The translations under genes and the position numbers were made by a program. Source: Providencia burhodogranariea DSM 19968 (GTDB lineage Bacteria; Pseudomonadota; Gammaproteobacteria; Enterobacterales; Enterobacteriaceae). From it: DNA of 64,000 bases. This document shows, piece after piece, positions 1-10,700 of this stretch (the stretch's first letter is position 1; the number at the start of each line of letters is the position of its first letter). The DNA is taken from positions 2,305,893 to 2,369,892 of the forward strand of contig NZ_KB233222.1 in assembly GCF_000314855.2 (NCBI RefSeq), written 5' to 3'. The notes beneath the pieces were generated by a model. The model saw nothing but the letters and a program-made list of their open reading frames with translations, searched no databases and was not told the DNA's origin.

Positions 1-234
1 AGGTGCTGTTCCAACAATGAAATCTAAACAATATCAATGCAATCCGAGCCGTATAACGTGAATGGTTAAGTTTTCTTCATTTATTTTAAACATTCTATTT
101 TATTGTTTATCATAAAAATAATATTATTTAACAAATATTTTAATTTTTTGTATCAATAATCTCTGTACATATTTTCTGTTTACCTTAGGATCTATGCCGA
201 CTGTTGTTTTTAATCGTCTGAAGAGTGATATTTC

Positions 235-1932
235 ATGGAACATGAACACGAAACAAAACGCCCTCTCTACATACCCTATGCAGGCCCTATTCTGCTCGAA
301 TTTCCTTTATTAAATAAAGGCAGTGCGTTTAGCGAAGAAGAACGTACTAACTTTAACCTATATGGATTATTGCCAGAACAAGTTGAAACTATTGAAGAAC
401 AAGTTGAGCGCGCATATCGCCAGCTGATCGACTTCAAAACCGATATCGATAAACATATTTATTTAAGAAATATTCAAGATACCAACGAAACCCTTTTCTA
501 CCGCCTGATTGATGAACATCTCACAGAAGTGATGCCATTAATATATACACCAACAGTCGGTGAAGCTTGTGAACATTTCTCAGATATTTATCGCCGTGCA
601 CGTGGCTTATTCATCTCTTATCCTAATCGCGAATATATTGATGATATGCTACAGAATGCAACTAAACAGAATGTAAAAGTGATCGTTGTCACCGATGGCG
701 AACGTATCTTAGGTCTTGGTGACCAAGGTATTGGTGGTATGGGTATCCCTATCGGGAAACTGTCCCTATATACCGCGTGTGGTGGTATCAGCCCAGCCTA
801 TACTCTTCCTGTTGTTATTGATGTGGGTACTAATAATCCACAACGCCTGAATGACCCTCTTTATATGGGTTGGCGTCACCCTCGTATCACCGGTGAAGAA
901 TACGACCAATTCCTCGATGAATTCATTCAAGCGGTCAAACGTCGCTGGCCAAATGTCTTGCTGCAATTTGAAGATTTTGCGCAAAAAAATGCAATGCCAT
1001 TACTGAACCGTTACCGTGATCAGTTATGCTGCTTTAATGATGATATTCAAGGTACAGCATCGGTCACCCTAGGTAGCTTAATTGCTGCAAGTCATGCTGC
1101 TGGCAGCAAACTTAGCGACCAACGTGTTACCTTCTTAGGTGCTGGTTCTGCTGGTTGCGGTATTGCAGAACAAATCATTGCTCAAATGAAATCAGAAGGA
1201 TTGAGTGATGAACAAGCACGTTCGCGCATTTTCATGGTTGACCGTTTTGGTTTGTTAACAGACAAACTACCAAACTTACTCGATTTCCAGAGCAAACTAA
1301 CGCAAAACAGCCATAATTTAGCTGATTGGGATGTGAACAGCGATTCAATTTCTCTGCTAGATGTCGTTCGTAATGCTAAACCAACTGTACTAATCGGTGT
1401 GTCAGGTCAGGCTGGCTTATTCACAGAAGAAATCATCAAAGAGATGCATAAGCACTGTGAACGCCCTATTGTACTGCCGCTGTCTAATCCAACATCACGT
1501 GTAGAAGCACGCCCAGAAGATATTATTAACTGGACTGATGGTAAAGCACTTGTGGCAACGGGTAGTCCATTCCCACCTGTCTCTTACAAAGATCAAATAT
1601 TCCCAATAGCTCAGTGTAATAACTCTTATATCTTCCCTGGTATTGGTCTTGGTGTTATTGCCTCTGGTGCAAAACGTGTTACTGAACCAATGTTAATGGC
1701 CGCAAGCCGTGCATTGGCTGAATGCTCTCCACTTGCAAAAGATGGTGAAGGCCCACTATTACCACTGCTATCAGACATTCAACAAGTTTCACGTTTTATT
1801 GCTAAGCAAGTTGCGAAAGAAGCTCAAGTTCAGGGGGTTGCTTCTGTAACATCTGATGGTGCACTTGATGAAGCTATCGAGCGTAACTTCTGGAACCCAG
1901 AATACCGTATCTATAAACGTACTTCGTTCTAA
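235..1932 (+). CDS. maeA: NAD-dependent malic enzyme MaeA
   Basis: Catalyses oxidative decarboxylation of malate to pyruvate and CO2 with NAD in the cytoplasm. The 565-residue product has the family's usual length. Visible motifs include [13 protein letters not shown] near residue 104 (catalytic Tyr region), [16 protein letters not shown] near 160, FEDFAQKNA near 245, the metal-binding segment FNDDIQGTA near 270, and the Rossmann glycine motif LGAGSAGCG near 300. The ATG at 235 is preceded by a GAGTG Shine-Dalgarno-like stretch. It appears monocistronic: a hairpin follows at 1970 and the next gene starts 338 bases downstream. The call is firm. NAD rather than NADP preference is inferred from the short single-domain form, which lacks the phosphotransacetylase-like C-terminus of MaeB. 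Confidence 0.95.
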   Translation: MEHEHETKRPLYIPYAGPILLEFPLLNKGSAFSEEERTNFNLYGLLPEQVETIEEQVERAYRQLIDFKTDIDKHIYLRNIQDTNETLFYRLIDEHLTEVMPLIYTPTVGEACEHFSDIYRRARGLFISYPNREYIDDMLQNATKQNVKVIVVTDGERILGLGDQGIGGMGIPIGKLSLYTACGGISPAYTLPVVIDVGTNNPQRLNDPLYMGWRHPRITGEEYDQFLDEFIQAVKRRWPNVLLQFEDFAQKNAMPLLNRYRDQLCCFNDDIQGTASVTLGSLIAASHAAGSKLSDQRVTFLGAGSAGCGIAEQIIAQMKSEGLSDEQARSRIFMVDRFGLLTDKLPNLLDFQSKLTQNSHNLADWDVNSDSISLLDVVRNAKPTVLIGVSGQAGLFTEEIIKEMHKHCERPIVLPLSNPTSRVEARPEDIINWTDGKALVATGSPFPPVSYKDQIFPIAQCNNSYIFPGIGLGVIASGAKRVTEPMLMAASRALAECSPLAKDGEGPLLPLLSDIQQVSRFIAKQVAKEAQVQGVASVTSDGALDEAIERNFWNPEYRIYKRTSF

Positions 1933-2270
1933 TTGCTTAAATTATCAGGGCATCTATTGTGTGCTCTTAAACCGCTGATAAATATTGTACGTTTATTGGC
2001 GGTTATTTCTCTCTCGATTGATATTCAATCAACCATCCCTTCCATAAAGTGCATCTATAGTAATTCCCTCTTTATATTCTGAATAATTCGATTTTATAAG
2101 TAGCAAGGATAGATTGTTCGATGCATAGATAAACAGCCGAACTCCCTAAGTGTAGTCAATCACTCTACGAATTGAAGCATCACGAATATATAGGCCTTAT
2201 TATTTCACTTCTCAAATATCTGTTAGTATATCGCAGTACTTTTTTGATAATTTCCCGATAAGGCATTGAT
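1933..2270. other. Intergenic gap maeA-aarA
   Basis: This 338-base AT-rich gap holds the putative maeA terminator and, towards its right end, the upstream region of the rhomboid gene. No convincing small gene, repeat or operator was seen. Confidence 0.6.
1970..2008 (+). terminator. Probable terminator after maeA
   Basis: An inverted repeat AACCGC...GCGGTT (1970-1975 / 1999-2004) is extended inward by ATAAA/TTTAT after a TG bulge and followed by ATTTCT. It lies about 40 bases after the maeA stop. The T-run is weak, so termination is probable rather than certain. Confidence 0.45.
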
Positions 2271-3146
2271 ATGGCAGACCACGACAATGACACACTAAAG
2301 CCACACAAAGCTTTCAAATTTTCATTGCGAGCAATAGCACTCACATTAATTCTTGTTTTGCTTAATATTGGTATTTATTTGTATCAGCTTAGCTTTGCTT
2401 CACCACTCGAATCACGTGAAGATAACTTGCTGCTATTTGGTGCGAATGTTTATCAATTGTCATTAACAGGAGATTGGTGGCGTTATCCTATCAGTATGGT
2501 ACTCCATTCAAATAGTGTTCATTTGGGGTTCAATTGCTTGGCACTATTTGTGATTGGGATTGAATGTGAACGTGCTTATGGGAAATTTAGGTTATTAGCC
2601 ATTTACATCATTTCGGGGATAGGAGCCGCACTATTTAGTGCTTATTGGCAATATTATGAAACGCTTAATGCCGCAAATTCATCAAATAATGTTTGGCAAA
2701 TGGATAGTACCATTTACATCACGATTGGAGTTGGCGCGTCGGGTGCAATCATGGGACTAGCGGCCGCATCTGTAATCTATTTACTTAAAGCGATTAATTC
2801 CCCCACTATTCTTCCAGCAATACGCGAAAAGCAAAAACGCCAGCTCTACAATATTATTGCAATGATAGCGTTAACGCTCATTAATGGTTTGCAGTCAGGC
2901 GTCGATAATGCTGCTCATATTGGCGGTGCTATTATTGGTGCTTTAGTCAGTATTGGTTATGTATTGATGCCAGAAAAACCTCGTAATCTAAAATTTTTTG
3001 CTCATATTTGCGTCACCGTGGTGGCTATAGGTTTACTCATTTTATTTATTCATAGCTTCTCATTTTCAACAGATGAAAACCTGCTACATGAGCGTGAATT
3101 TATTTATCAAGAGATCAATAAAGAAGTTGCGGCGCAACATGGATAA
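2271..3146 (+). CDS. aarA: Rhomboid intramembrane serine protease, AarA type
   Basis: Inner-membrane serine protease of the rhomboid family. The 291-residue protein has the catalytic Ser157 in GVGASGAIMG, catalytic His216 in DNAAHIGGAIIGA, and the HxxxN motif (His84, Asn88) in the second helix. Seven hydrophobic segments are visible, matching the 6+1 layout of AarA. The whole sequence closely follows what I recall of Providencia stuartii AarA, including the segments TGDWWRYPISM and FNCLALFVIGI. AarA there removes a short N-terminal extension from TatA and so activates the twin-arginine translocon, which is needed to make an extracellular signal (established for P. stuartii). The substrate in this strain is not in the window. 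Start is ATG 2271. It is convergent with murR. Confidence 0.93.
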   Translation: MADHDNDTLKPHKAFKFSLRAIALTLILVLLNIGIYLYQLSFASPLESREDNLLLFGANVYQLSLTGDWWRYPISMVLHSNSVHLGFNCLALFVIGIECERAYGKFRLLAIYIISGIGAALFSAYWQYYETLNAANSSNNVWQMDSTIYITIGVGASGAIMGLAAASVIYLLKAINSPTILPAIREKQKRQLYNIIAMIALTLINGLQSGVDNAAHIGGAIIGALVSIGYVLMPEKPRNLKFFAHICVTVVAIGLLILFIHSFSFSTDENLLHEREFIYQEINKEVAAQHG

Positions 3147-3271
3147 TACTGAATATTCAGCGTTCCCCTTGGCTTACTTCAAGAGGATTATGGTTATACT
3201 ATCACCACGCAATTCAGTGAATGCTTCGCTATTAAAATATAGCGCTTGTCGCTCTATTAATTCAGCTGAAG

Positions 3272-4120
3272 TCATTGTGGTTTATCTCGCATAACGGCTT
3301 GTCGGCCTTTTTCTAAGGCAATGTCTGCCTTATTATTTGCTAGTGTTAAGTATTTAAAAAATAAGGTATCGAATATCACCATCTGTAAGATTTGTGGTGT
3401 GATTATCCCTAGCTGACTATGTTGTTCATCGTAAAAATAAGGCAATGTAAAATCAGCTAAGCGACTCGCTTCATCTTGCCCAAAGCGGGTTAAAGCTACT
3501 GTTGTACAACCGCTTTCATGTGCTAACTTCAGCATGCTATTAATATCTGCTGTATTGCCTCGCGCAGTAACTGCAATTACAAAGTCATCTTTGGTCAAAT
3601 TTGCAGAATAACTAAGCTGCGCATGCAAGTCCGTGCTAAATAACGCATGTTTATTCACACGGGTAAGCTTATGAAAGATATCATTTGCTACAATTGCAGA
3701 AGAACCGATTCCGAATAAAACAATACGTGTAGCGTCAACTATCTTTTGCGCTACTGCATCAACTATCGCAGGTTCCAACAATTCTAGGGACTTTTCAATC
3801 GTTGAAATAAACATCTGGCCTGATTTAGCGATGATCTGAGCCGTATCATCGTTACGACTCAGATTGCCATATAAGCTTTCTGCTTTAAGCTGCTTTTCAT
3901 CAGATAAATAATCGACTTTAAACTCAGGGTAGCCACGATAACCCATCTGGCGAGCAAAACGGATCACTGAAGCACTACTAACGCCTGCGGCCTGTGCAAG
4001 TTCTGCCGCATTCATAGACACAAGGCTATCACGACAGTCTAGCAAGAAACTAGCTATACGCTGCTCAGTTCCTTTGCCTCGTGTCAATAAGCTTTCTAGC
4101 TTTACCGTCAGTGTCGACAT
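3272..4120 (-). CDS. murR: RpiR-family transcriptional repressor MurR
   Basis: DNA-binding repressor of MurNAc catabolism. The 282-residue protein has an N-terminal helix-turn-helix of RpiR type (AELAQAAGVSSASVIRFARQMGY, residues about 38-60) and a C-terminal SIS sugar-phosphate domain (FGIGSSAIVANDIFHKL near 136). MurR in E. coli is relieved by MurNAc-6-phosphate. It is the last gene of murQ-murP-murR on the minus strand, 15 bases after murP. In E. coli murR is transcribed divergently from murQP, so placing the repressor inside the operon is a difference. Likely targets are the two palindromes upstream of murQ (6516-6530 and 6548-6562). Confidence 0.87.
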   Translation of the reverse strand: MSTLTVKLESLLTRGKGTEQRIASFLLDCRDSLVSMNAAELAQAAGVSSASVIRFARQMGYRGYPEFKVDYLSDEKQLKAESLYGNLSRNDDTAQIIAKSGQMFISTIEKSLELLEPAIVDAVAQKIVDATRIVLFGIGSSAIVANDIFHKLTRVNKHALFSTDLHAQLSYSANLTKDDFVIAVTARGNTADINSMLKLAHESGCTTVALTRFGQDEASRLADFTLPYFYDEQHSQLGIITPQILQMVIFDTLFFKYLTLANNKADIALEKGRQAVMRDKPQ

Positions 4121-4135
4121 GGCTATTCCTTCTCG

Positions 4136-5500
4136 TTATTTTTCTGGGTCGTTAAAGCCTATTATCATACTGGTAATGAAACCGACAATCCATGCACCCG
4201 CGACCGCAATCAGAAAATCAAGGATCTGCCCATCACCAACAAGAGGAATTAACGATAAACCCGCTGTACCGAATGGAATTATGATACCCACATGAAAGAA
4301 TGCCATCAGTGCACCACCCGCAGCTCCTCCAATACAGCCAGCAATGAAAGGTTTGCCTAACGGTAATGACACGCCAAACAATAAGGGTTCACCTACTCCA
4401 AAAATACCGACAGGTAGAGCACCGATTAAGGTTTTTTTCAGGCGCTGGTTTTTCGTTTTGAGAAAAACCCAGAAACATGAACCAACCTGCCCCATTCCAC
4501 CCATCGCTAGTATTGGAAACAAATAATTAAGACCAAAAGTTTGCAAAATTTCCGCATGGATCGGGATCAACCCTTGATGTAAACCAGTTAATAGTAAGAA
4601 TAAGAAGCTACCGCCAAGTATTCCTCCCGTTGCCACAGCTCCACCACCGCTCGAGAGTAAAGCAACTGAAACCCCTTGAGCCAATATTTGATTCAAATAA
4701 TGGCCTGCTGGTTGGAAAACAATTAAGGCGACCATCGCGGAAACTAAAATAGTGACAAACGGTGTGACGATAAGATCTAAACTCTCTCTAATAATGCTTC
4801 TAAACCACACTTCAAATTTAGAAGAGAACACGACTACCATCAGCACAGCAAAGATCCCGCCACTATTAGGTTGCAGCTTTTCACCAAATAAAGTGATATC
4901 CGCAAGCCCAGGCATTGCCAGTAATCCGGCCATTACTGCCCCGATAGAGGTTGAGGCACCTAATTCTTTTGCTGTATTTACCCCAATCATAATTGAAAGA
5001 TAAGTAAAGACTGCACTACCAATCAGTTTTAATAATTTAAAAAACTCTGGAAATTGCTCAACCACACCCGGTGCAACTAAACGAACAATATTGATAAGGC
5101 CCATAATGAGACCACAACCAATCAAAGCTGGAATGGTTGGAACAAAAATTGCCGCCAATGTATTTAACATACGGCGAATAGAAAAGCCTTTTTTCAGAAG
5201 TTTCAATTGAGTATCACTTTCGCTAGATACACTAAGACCTTGCATTCGTTTGTTCATCACTGAGAACAATTTTGCCGCAGTGCCCATTCCCACAATAATT
5301 TGCTGTTGTTCACCATTAAAAACAACTCCTTTAACTCCTTCAACCTGTTTAAGCGCCTCGGTATTAAACTTACTATTATCTTTTAAAATTAATCGAATAC
5401 GTGTCATGCAGTGTGTTAACGTTTCTACGTTATCAAAGCCGCCCATATACTTTTCTATTTCTGTAGCAAGTACTTCAAGATGCTCTATTTTATTCGCCAT
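4136..5500 (-). CDS. murP: PTS EIIBC component for N-acetylmuramic acid, MurP
   Basis: Phosphotransferase-system transporter that imports and phosphorylates MurNAc to MurNAc-6-phosphate. The 454 residues comprise an N-terminal EIIB domain with the phosphorylated cysteine at Cys31 (TLTHCMTRIRL) and a C-terminal membrane EIIC domain from about residue 105, with many hydrophobic helices and the motif GVGEPLLFGVSLP. No EIIA domain is present, so it must borrow EIIA-Glc (Crr), as known for E. coli MurP. It lies 82 bases downstream of murQ. Specificity for MurNAc rather than another beta-glucoside is inferred from the flanking murQ and murR. Confidence 0.88.
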   Translation of the reverse strand: MANKIEHLEVLATEIEKYMGGFDNVETLTHCMTRIRLILKDNSKFNTEALKQVEGVKGVVFNGEQQQIIVGMGTAAKLFSVMNKRMQGLSVSSESDTQLKLLKKGFSIRRMLNTLAAIFVPTIPALIGCGLIMGLINIVRLVAPGVVEQFPEFFKLLKLIGSAVFTYLSIMIGVNTAKELGASTSIGAVMAGLLAMPGLADITLFGEKLQPNSGGIFAVLMVVVFSSKFEVWFRSIIRESLDLIVTPFVTILVSAMVALIVFQPAGHYLNQILAQGVSVALLSSGGGAVATGGILGGSFLFLLLTGLHQGLIPIHAEILQTFGLNYLFPILAMGGMGQVGSCFWVFLKTKNQRLKKTLIGALPVGIFGVGEPLLFGVSLPLGKPFIAGCIGGAAGGALMAFFHVGIIIPFGTAGLSLIPLVGDGQILDFLIAVAGAWIVGFITSMIIGFNDPEK

Positions 5501-5582
5501 ACGATTTCCCCGGCGTTAACTGAGTAATGACTGTTTATGGTATTCAGTGCGACTTCCTATTACGCATAACGCTATCTGATTA

Positions 5583-6500
5583 TTAACGGTGATTAATTAG
5601 CATTGAATCTAGTGTTGCATTGGGATTGTTGTTAACAATATCAGTTGCTTGTTGTGCATTAATATTAAGTTCATACATCAAAATTGCCCGTCGTGGGTGG
5701 TAATCTACCTGCTTTAATAAATCAGCAGCAGCTTGCATATCAATACAGCAAACCTCCCCAACTATGCGCTCAGCTCTACGCAGTAGCTTAATATTGCTAG
5801 CGATAACATCGATCATTAAGTTGGTATGGATACGGCCTAAACGCCCCATCACACAGGTACTTAACATGCCTAAAATCATTTTTTGTGCTGTACCACTTTT
5901 CATTCTTGTTGAGCCTGATAACACTTCTGCGCCAACATCCGGTGAAATCGCATACTGGGCCACCTCGCTCAATAAACCATGACCACGAGTCGTAATAGCG
6001 ACAGTCAACGCACCGATTTGGTTACCATACTCGATAGCGGCTAGCGTGAAGGGTGTACGACCACTCGCGGCAATGCCGATCACCACGTCTTTTTCACAGA
6101 CTCCACGTTGTTTCAATTCATCAATTGATGCATCTCTCGAGTCTTCAATATTTTCAACTGCTTTTAGCATGGCTGCTTGGCCACCAGCAATTATCGATTG
6201 CACCATTTCAGGAGCAGTACCAAAGGTCGGTGGACATTCAGCGCTGTCGAGAACCGCGAGCCGACCACTGGTTCCTGCCCCCACATAAAATAAGCGTCCA
6301 CCTAGTTTTAAACGCTCCGCAACTCTATTAACTACATTGGCAATTTCAGGTAGCACTTGCTGCAAAGCACCTGCCACTGTGCTATCAGATTGATTAATAA
6401 CAGTTAACATTGACAGTGTATCTAAACGTGAAAACTGCAACGTGTCTTGATTCAACTCATTTTGCAAACAATCGCTGAGCGTATTTTCGGCTACTGACAT
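5583..6500 (-). CDS. murQ: N-acetylmuramic acid 6-phosphate etherase MurQ
   Basis: Cleaves the lactyl ether of MurNAc-6-phosphate to give GlcNAc-6-phosphate and D-lactate in the cytoplasm, feeding peptidoglycan sugar back to amino-sugar metabolism. The 305-residue protein carries the SIS-domain signature YVGAGTSGRLAVLDSAECPPT (residues about 72-92), with Glu88 in the position of the catalytic acid, and GSTRMKSGTAQKM near 196. It is the first gene of the operon. The ATG at 6500 has GAGGTG 7 bases upstream. The control region is 6501-6616. Confidence 0.95.
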   Translation of the reverse strand: MSVAENTLSDCLQNELNQDTLQFSRLDTLSMLTVINQSDSTVAGALQQVLPEIANVVNRVAERLKLGGRLFYVGAGTSGRLAVLDSAECPPTFGTAPEMVQSIIAGGQAAMLKAVENIEDSRDASIDELKQRGVCEKDVVIGIAASGRTPFTLAAIEYGNQIGALTVAITTRGHGLLSEVAQYAISPDVGAEVLSGSTRMKSGTAQKMILGMLSTCVMGRLGRIHTNLMIDVIASNIKLLRRAERIVGEVCCIDMQAAADLLKQVDYHPRRAILMYELNINAQQATDIVNNNPNATLDSMLINHR

Positions 6501-6515
6501 TAAAACACCTCAAAA

Positions 6516-6530
6516 TGAAATAATATTTCA
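6516..6530 (-). promoter_or_regulatory. Candidate MurR operator 1
   Basis: A perfect palindrome TGAAATAATATTTCA (6-bp arms, 3-bp centre) lies 16 bases before the murQ start codon. A second site with the same outer bases lies 32 bp away, centre to centre, on nearly the same DNA face. Assignment to MurR is inference from position and from the symmetric sites RpiR-family repressors use. Confidence 0.5.
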
Positions 6531-6547
6531 CAGTAAGCTATATTTTA

Positions 6548-6562
6548 TGAAAATAAATTTCA
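6548..6562 (-). promoter_or_regulatory. Candidate MurR operator 2
   Basis: TGAAAATAAATTTCA shares the TGAAA-N5-TTTCA frame with the site at 6516 and has the same 15-bp length. It lies in the likely promoter region between the CRP site and murQ. Confidence 0.45.
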
Positions 6563-6600
6563 AACAAAATAATAAAAAGTTCCAGATTCACATTAAAGTG

Positions 6601-6616
6601 TGTGAGCCTCTTCACA
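6601..6616 (-). promoter_or_regulatory. CRP-cAMP binding site upstream of murQ
   Basis: TGTGAGCCTCTTCACA is an exact match to the CRP frame TGTGA-N6-TCACA, centred 108 bases before the murQ ATG. In E. coli murQP is known to need CRP-cAMP. The position fits activation of the murQPR promoter. Confidence 0.75.
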
Positions 6617-6688
6617 TCAGCGATACGATGAAATGTTTAATAACAGTGAAATAAAAAACTCAAGTAATGAATTTCTACCAAATGGAAT

Positions 6689-7381
6689 TCACTTCACTAA
6701 TTTGCAGTGACCAAAGGCAGAAGGAATATGAAAATCAGGTTTAACAGAGTCAGGTTTGATCCAACTGATCCATTTGCGCACTTGCTTTGGTGACCCTTCA
6801 CTAAATTCACCACGTAAAATGGCACACAGCAGTGTCTTTTTATCGCTATCCTGCCATAGATTGAGGTTAGTAAACTCATCAAGATCAATTTTACCTGTCA
6901 GTACATAACCCTCTGGTGTGACTTGCCCAAGTGTTTTTAATGTCTGCCAGTTCCAGCTGGGGTCAACTTCACGATAAAAATTGGCTTGTGCATCAAATGT
7001 ACGCCCTTTTGGATCCATTTCAGCCGTGTAATAAGGCTTCAACTCTGGGCTCGTAGCGAAAAACAGCTCTACTCGGTCTGAATCTAAGACGGCTTGATCT
7101 TTGTCGGGGTTATTGCCTAATTGAATATCTTTATCGTCGGCGATAAAACGAAAATAAAGTGCATCGTCACTCCATAATGCACGAAAATCTGTTTTTGGTG
7201 GTGTCTCTTTTTCCCACGGGTAGGTAAAGTCGGTCAAGACTTCTGCCTGTTCCCAAACAGCCGATTTTTGGGCATCGTTGAGCGATTTAATCTGCTGAGT
7301 ATGATTAATTTGATACTCTTTTGCCATTACACTCGCGTTAACTAACATGACACCTGCGGCTAAAAATGTTGTTAATTTCAT
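6689..7381 (-). CDS. Secreted carbohydrate-binding family 9-like protein
   Basis: The 230-residue protein has a Sec signal peptide (hydrophobic core 4-17, likely cut after ASVMA-K at residue 21), so it is periplasmic or secreted. The rest resembles the CBM9-like sugar-binding fold attached to some glycoside hydrolases: FRALWSDDALYFRFIADD around 67-84, the run DSDRVELFF around 100, and a C-terminal region with RKWISW. No catalytic domain is present. It lies directly upstream of murQPR in the same orientation, 188 bases away, but the CRP and palindrome cluster between them suggests a separate transcription unit. A role in binding cell-wall or host glycans is only suggested by this neighbourhood. 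Confidence 0.7.
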   Translation of the reverse strand: MKLTTFLAAGVMLVNASVMAKEYQINHTQQIKSLNDAQKSAVWEQAEVLTDFTYPWEKETPPKTDFRALWSDDALYFRFIADDKDIQLGNNPDKDQAVLDSDRVELFFATSPELKPYYTAEMDPKGRTFDAQANFYREVDPSWNWQTLKTLGQVTPEGYVLTGKIDLDEFTNLNLWQDSDKKTLLCAILRGEFSEGSPKQVRKWISWIKPDSVKPDFHIPSAFGHCKLVK

Positions 7382-7755
7382 GCATTCCTCGCTTGGTTGA
7401 TTTTATTCTTTACTCTACCCATATAGATATAGCTGAATTTTTATTATTCATTAAGAAATTAAATTTCATAATATATAACAAATATAGAATTAAAATTTCA
7501 AAAGGTGCAAGTCGTGCTAGACAAAACTATCATTTAGTAAAGCCTGTTTTTACTTTTCATAAAAAGCCATGGTCATAAAGAACACATTGATAAAACTTTT
7601 GGGCAATCAACTAAAAGCAGGGAAAAATTATTATTCACACAGAAGCCGAATTACTACCTGATATTGAAAACAGAGAATATGCTTACGGATAACATTTTCA
7701 CTGTAATCCGATTATTCCCCTATTTGATTTAATAATCGCATAGGGGGAATAACAT
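7382..7755. other. Intergenic gap between two secreted-protein genes
   Basis: The right part of this 374-base AT-rich gap holds the probable terminator of the autotransporter gene. The left part would contain the promoter of the CBM9-like gene. No small gene was recognised. Confidence 0.5.
7711..7753 (-). terminator. Probable terminator of the autotransporter gene
   Basis: A strong inverted repeat TTATTCCCCTAT...ATAGGGGGAATAA (about 7712-7723 / 7740-7752) with an AT-rich loop starts 3 bases after the autotransporter stop codon. It lacks a clean U-run on the minus strand. Confidence 0.5.
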
Positions 7756-10700
7756 CTAAAAATGCCAAGCCATATGGCCATTAACACTGTTATCTTGATA
7801 GTGGTCAGACAGTAACCCGTTATATCCCACCAAAATAGAAAGTTGGCTATTTATTTCCATTGCCATACTGGTTTTTAGGATCATGCCATTGCGTGATGCC
7901 GGAACACTATTCACATTAAAAGCACTATCGCTATGTTGAAAACTGAGTACACTGTCGCGTGAATTATTATTAAGCTGATGTTGCCAACTCAACTGGCTAT
8001 TGAGTTCTAAGCTAATATTTTTAGTTATTGGCCATTGTTTTCCCGCCCCGAATCCTATTTCAGAAAAAATAGCATTAAGATGTTGTTTTTTGCCATTCAA
8101 TGCTGCGGCACCACCACTTTCACTAAAACCATTGTTTTGATAATTCACCCAAGCTAAGTTAGCAAAAGGCGTCAAATCTACCCATTGATGCTTAAGATTA
8201 TAAGCTGCTCCACCAAATAATTGGGTTGTCCCAGTTTGATATTTAGCTTGGTTTTTATCTGATTGACTGCCATACGCTACTGATCGTGATGTATTAACAT
8301 GACCCCACATATAAGCACCACCAGCATGAAGATCTAATGCATCAACTGTCTTTTCACCATAAATAGCAAAATGATAGTTGTTACTCTGAGCTGAGCCATT
8401 GATTCGACCATGTAATTTAGCTCGAGTATAACCACCGGCAATGCCAAAGCGTGTATTCCCCATCAACTCACGATCAGTTCCTAACAAGACGCCTTGTGTA
8501 TAATCATCAAAACCTTCGATATCGCCATAGCCTGATGTATTACCTGCTGACTGTAATAATTGCCCCCAATTACCCACCTGATCTGCTTTCAAGTTGGATA
8601 ACATGGTTCTATCTTGGGCTTGTTTTAATCGTTCATAAATCGCATTTCGTAAATAACGGCTAGAATTTATCTGCACAGAAGCGATATCCGCATGAATTTG
8701 TCCAGAAAGCTGTTGGAGTGCCTGACGAGCTTGCTGCTGACTATTCGATAACAATAGACTCTCATAAATAGGGGAACTCACAGATAACGCTTCTATAGCA
8801 TACGCAACATTACGTTCATTTAACGTATGAGCGGCCTCATCAAAAGAGTACTGATTACGTTGGATAGCGAGTAGTACCTTGTTTCTTTGGTGTGATAAAC
8901 CGCCAGTTAAAAAGGGATAATGGGATACGACATGATTAAACTGTCCTTTGATATCATTTTCTGCGGTTAAAATAGTCAATTGTTGTCCTGCAAAACCACT
9001 CACTTTGTTTTGTGCCAAGAGGTTTTGCTGGTTCTGTAACTCAATCTCGACCTCCCCCCCGTTTAATGCCACATCCCCCCCAATATGAAGCGGCATGGCT
9101 TTTTTATCTCTCAGGATAATATCGACTATGTAACGCGAACCAGATTCAAAAGTCGCATTGTTTGTTACCTGCAATGTGCCTGTAGCGCTATTTGCTGTAA
9201 TGGTTCCCCCATCATTCACCACAAATGAAGCCAATTTACCCGCACCACCGAGTACACCCGCTTTATTAACAATAACGTCAGATACAATTGAGCCATCGAT
9301 GTGTAATGTTCCCTGATTAATCGATGTCAATCCGGTATAACTGTTATTTCCGCTAAGAATAAGGGAACCTGCACCTTTTTTGAGTAATCCACCATGACCG
9401 GAAATATCATTACTGTAGGTATCTGAATCACAATGTCTATCGTTGCAAATTCGTTCCCTTACTGTTCCCTTATCTAAAATCGCTCCAATGCCAGGAATAT
9501 CAGCCACAAATTGTATTGCTTCTATCCTTTCAAGATCGGGAATACGAAATTCAGCAGGGATATCATCTTTAGTCACAAACATTGCAGGGCCATTGATAGC
9601 TTTTTCTAGGTTAATTAAACCCCATCCATAACTACTATCAACCCCTACATCACCTAAATCTGTTGCTGTTGTTTTGAGTATCGTAGAAATTTCCACACCT
9701 GACAGATAAGGAAAACGTTGCATCAATAATGCCGCAGCGCCAGTCACATGAGGAGCGGCATACGATGTACCACTTCCCGATTGATAGCCAGCCACCAACT
9801 TATTATGTTCACTGCCTATTACGCCTGTGCTGTACAAATTACTACCCGGCGCGACAACACAATAACTCGCGGTATAGCCACAAGGCGTTGAAAATTGACT
9901 GAGTAATACATCAGATATTTGCGACCGATCTAATTGTTGATTAAATTTCTTTTTTAAATTAACAAATATTGAGGGATTATTTTCGTGAAGTTCATTAATC
10001 CATTGAGTAAAATGGTCATCACTATTTTCTGAAGGATTTTTTCCCTGATAAAGCGAAAATAATTGTTCCCATACATAATTTATTTCTAACTCAGAAATAT
10101 AATTTTCTTTGTTTTGTACGCTACCTACCGTTAACCAATAAGGTGCTACCTCTGGCATAAAATACCCCAATCCTCCCAAGATCGAAGTTGAACTTTTATT
10201 ACCATCATTCCCTAGACCAATAATATTGAGAATACCATTATTCCCCGCATCGATTCCGCCTTGAAATGCCCCACCTTTAGAGATCCGCAATAAATCATTG
10301 AGTTGTTCAAATTGAACTTTTGCATCAGATAAGGAAAAATAAGGTTTACTACTACTATCGTCATCAAATAAGCCATTAAAGTTATCAGCGAGATCAACAG
10401 TCCAACTATTATTAATCACTCTCACACCACTACCAATAAATGCTTGCCACCCAGCTTGGGTTATATGTTCATCAATTCCTCGCAGATCTCCCTTAAAATC
10501 ACCGCCATCATTAATATCTGCACTAAAAATTTGTGAATCAAATGCGACACCATGTATCCCTTTTCCATCACGATTAGCTGCCGCTATTCCTGTCACAAAT
10601 GTACCATGAGATACAAGCTGTCCATCGGTATCTTTAAAATGTAACGTACCATCGAAATAAAAGTGTTCATCACTCTTCTCTCCCAATAAATTCAAATAAT

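Noticed and set aside
6046-6331. Plus-strand frames opposite murQ
   Set aside because: Antisense shadows of a well-conserved gene with no ribosome-binding sites.
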